Below are positions 8,179 to 9,789 of a stretch of 9,789 nucleotides of DNA, in pieces. This DNA is from Pseudomonadales bacterium (GTDB taxonomy: Bacteria; Pseudomonadota; Gammaproteobacteria; Pseudomonadales; Litorivicinaceae): assembly GCA_012269655.1 (NCBI GenBank), contig JAAXJV010000012.1:1-9789 (forward strand). The letters are read 5' to 3'. The position numbers were made by a program, and so were the translations under genes. Position 1 is the first letter of the stretch. Every line of letters begins with the position of its first letter. Below the pieces are notes generated by a model. That model saw only the letters and a list, made by a program, of their open reading frames with translations, made no database searches and had not been told where the DNA came from.

Positions 8179-8442
8179 ATGCCTGCTAATGCCAACTTAT
8201 TATCTGATTACCAGCAACTACTGGCTGAACGCATGGTTAGCCGCCGCGCCAGCGAAGACTACAGCTATTGGGTGCGCCGTTTTTTAGCGGAACGTTCCGC
8301 CTCAGACTCTCCATTAGCCGAATCTGAAATTCGCACTTTTCTCGCGAACCTGAACGAGCAGGACACATCAGCCAGTGCCTATCGCCGAGCCGAAGTCGCC
8401 CTGGAGTTGTTAATTGAGGGACTGCTGGAGTCCGCCGCCTAG
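8179..8442 (+). CDS. Small protein resembling a stand-alone tyrosine-recombinase core-binding domain
   Basis: This 87-residue, all-helical protein has no signal peptide or membrane segment. DYSYWVRRFL (27-36) followed by LAESEIRTFLANL (46-58) and a helix rich in RRAEVALELL (68-77) matches, by my recollection, the N-terminal SAM-like core-binding domain of phage and integron integrases (compare YVxWVRxF and SEVExFL in IntI proteins). That domain normally grips DNA and is followed by a catalytic domain with an Arg-His-Arg-Tyr set; here the protein ends at residue 87 and no catalytic domain follows, because recX lies directly behind on the other strand. AGAGGT ends 8 nt before the ATG and AGGA 4 nt before it, so translation looks genuine. 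It may be an accessory DNA-binding protein or a recombinase remnant; function is unknown. Its TAG stop overlaps the recX stop in a shared CTAG. Confidence 0.7.
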   Translation: MPANANLLSDYQQLLAERMVSRRASEDYSYWVRRFLAERSASDSPLAESEIRTFLANLNEQDTSASAYRRAEVALELLIEGLLESAA

Positions 8443-8858
8443 AATAAGAGATCCCGGACAATCGATTCCGGGAACCCTTGGCCCGCCAGATGGCGCATTT
8501 GCCGGGCCTTTTCTGTGGTGTCCTCGGCCACCCCACCAAATTTAGCCTGCAATCGCTGATCGGCCAGCTCGTGCCAGTTAATATCGCTTAAGCCTTCGTT
8601 GATGAGCTCTTCACGGATACCCCGTTTGCTTAGTTCAAAACGTATTTTTTAAGGCCCGCGACACTTCCCTAACTGCATGCGAATAAAGGACTCAGTGAAT
8701 CGATTATCCGACTGCAAGTCATGTTCAACGAACCACTGCGCTAACGACTCGGCCTCATCTGGCTCAAGCCCCGCGTCGCGCTTCAGGCGCTGCAACAATT
8801 CTGAATAGCTGTATTCGCGCCGGGCCAACCAGCCCAGCGCGCGGTCCTTGGGGGTCAC
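8439..8858 (-). pseudogene. recX: RecX regulatory protein, interrupted by an in-frame TAA
   Basis: RecX binds RecA filaments and limits recombination and the SOS response. The minus strand from GTG 8858 gives 140 codons ending with TAG at 8441-8439, close to the usual RecX size of about 150 residues. The first repeat is clear: ALGWLARREYSYSELLQRL, then WFVEHDLQSDNRFTESFIR. Codon 70 (8651-8649) is TAA. The same frame continues with KIRFELSKRGI, then the second and third helical repeats ending VRDLLF. The stop replaces the variable residue in the family motif GP-x-(R/K)IRxEL, where Leu or Ala is usual; one T-to-A change from TTA (Leu) explains it, and no frameshift is needed. Only the first repeat would be made, so activity is probably lost. 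I see no nearby restart codon. The GTG overlaps the preceding gene's TGA as GTGA, indicating coupling. A sequencing error or stop readthrough remains possible. Confidence 0.85.
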
Positions 8859-9727
8859 AGCTTAGCGTTTCTCAATGTTTCCAGGCGCTTAAATAGACTG
8901 CTGGTATCCCAGCGCCCGCCGCCCAGGTTTTCAACTTCCTTGTAGAACTGATCCACCGTCGCCGTGACAGGCAACGCCGCTCCATTTCGGCGAGCCTCGG
9001 TCAAAACATGGCCCAAATCTTTGCGCATCCACTGAACAGCAAAACCCAGATCATATTCGTCCGCCAACATCGTCTGGTAGCGGTTCTCCATCTGCCACGA
9101 CTGGGCTGCACCTTTGCTGATGACTTCAACCACCGCCTCACCATCCAAACCGGCCGCATTGGCAAAACTTAAGCCTTCGGCCAGACCCTGAAGCAGCCCA
9201 GCAATACAGATCTGATTGACCATTTTGGTCAACTGACCACTGCCAGCCGGCCCCATGAGTCGGGCTTGGCGAGCATAGGCATTCATGACAGGTTCAGCCT
9301 TGGCGTAGGAGTCCGGTTGACCACCACACATGATGGTCAATTGACCGTTTTCAGCCCCTGCCTGCCCACCACTGACCGGCGCATCGACCCAAGTCATACC
9401 AGCCGCCTGACAGGCTTGATCCATGTCACGAGCGATCTGCGCACTGGTGGTGGTGTGATCAACAATGACCGTGCCGGGCGCAGCTGCATCAATCACCTGA
9501 GCCACCCGCTCACGGACATCCGCATCATCGCCGACGCAAAGAAAAACGATTTCACTGCCCTCAACGGCATCGGCTACGGTGTCACAAGCCTGTCCGTCGT
9601 ATTGCTCAGCCCAAGTTTGCGCCTTGGCAATCGTCCGGTTGAAGACGCGAACCTGATGGCCAGATTGCGTTAAGTGGCCGGCCATGGGATAACCCATGAC
9701 GCCCAGGCCAATAAATGTCACCTTCAT
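8855..9727 (-). CDS. NAD(P)-dependent beta-hydroxyacid dehydrogenase (3-hydroxyisobutyrate dehydrogenase family)
   Basis: This cytoplasmic oxidoreductase interconverts a small 3-hydroxyacid and its semialdehyde or keto form. The 290-residue protein has the family's usual length. It shows the Rossmann motif GLGVMGYPMAGHL (7-19), DAPVSGG substrate loop (115-121), GSGQLTKMVNQ (162-172) with catalytic Lys168, and WMRKDLGH with a conserved Lys-Asp in the C-terminal helical domain. Arg31 in FNRT at the end of the second strand suggests preference for NADPH, as in glyoxylate/succinic semialdehyde reductases. The exact substrate (3-hydroxyisobutyrate, tartronate semialdehyde, glyoxylate or succinic semialdehyde) cannot be told, so I give no symbol. 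AAGGA lies 7 nt before the ATG. The gene ends in a GTGA overlap with recX, a place where recA is more often found. Complete and apparently intact. Confidence 0.9.
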   Translation of the reverse strand: MKVTFIGLGVMGYPMAGHLTQSGHQVRVFNRTIAKAQTWAEQYDGQACDTVADAVEGSEIVFLCVGDDADVRERVAQVIDAAAPGTVIVDHTTTSAQIARDMDQACQAAGMTWVDAPVSGGQAGAENGQLTIMCGGQPDSYAKAEPVMNAYARQARLMGPAGSGQLTKMVNQICIAGLLQGLAEGLSFANAAGLDGEAVVEVISKGAAQSWQMENRYQTMLADEYDLGFAVQWMRKDLGHVLTEARRNGAALPVTATVDQFYKEVENLGGGRWDTSSLFKRLETLRNAKL

Positions 9728-9789
9728 GTGGAGTCCTTCTGTTTTTGCTTACGCTAACAAAAGGCTCAGTGAATTTCCCGCCGTTTTGG
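9728..9789 (-). promoter_or_regulatory. Upstream leader of the hydroxyacid dehydrogenase gene (cut by window edge)
   Basis: Only 62 bases precede the dehydrogenase start. Read on the minus strand they contain the ribosome site AAGGA near the ATG. Farther upstream, TTCACT and TAAGCA lie 16 bp apart and could be a weak sigma-70 promoter, but neither box is close to consensus. No other gene end is visible before the edge. Confidence 0.25.

Noticed and set aside
8645..8652. Homopolymer frameshift as the cause of the recX break
   Set aside because: The RecX reading frame is the same before and after the stop, so an insertion or deletion in the T6 run does not fit; a substitution does.
9266..9673. 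135-codon plus-strand frame
   Set aside because: It is antisense to the dehydrogenase gene whose motifs are all in place; the plus-strand product resembles nothing.

Overview
The window looks like a chromosomal housekeeping segment of a free-living gammaproteobacterium with moderate GC content. The evidence is the close agreement of AlaS, GalE, MetH and MetF with their Escherichia coli counterparts, plus a recX and an alaS on the same strand, a pair that is normally adjacent in this class. I cannot name the genus. I see no prophage, insertion sequence, CRISPR array, tRNA or rRNA.

Layout. Positions 1-1202 (minus strand) hold the first 400 codons of alaS, which runs off the left edge. A 174-bp divergent spacer leads to a plus-strand block: galE (1377-2390), a SahR-type regulator made of an ArsR helix-turn-helix fused to a methyltransferase-like domain (2398-3318), an AT-rich palindromic operator candidate (3319-3354), metH (3406-7014) and metF (7024-7941). 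A 237-bp spacer with one strong hairpin follows, then a small plus-strand gene (8179-8442) that looks like a stand-alone core-binding domain of a tyrosine recombinase. The right end is minus strand: a 3-hydroxyisobutyrate-dehydrogenase-family gene (8855-9727) overlapping recX (8439-8858), which is interrupted by an in-frame TAA.

How the genes work together. MetF makes 5-methyltetrahydrofolate and MetH uses it with cobalamin to turn homocysteine into methionine, the remethylation half of the S-adenosylmethionine (SAM) cycle. The regulator next to them fits SahR, a repressor known to respond to S-adenosylhomocysteine (SAH), and the AT-rich palindrome before metH is its likely operator. galE (UDP-galactose/UDP-glucose interconversion) is metabolically unrelated, but it lies only 7 bp before sahR and may drive its transcription.

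Most notable points: recX carries a nonsense codon with the reading frame otherwise intact on both sides; about 7.2 kb of mostly opposite-strand genes separates recX from alaS; the tyrosine-recombinase-like N-terminal domain has no catalytic part; and the metH operator has a clear two-site architecture. None amounts to a clearly new multi-gene system.
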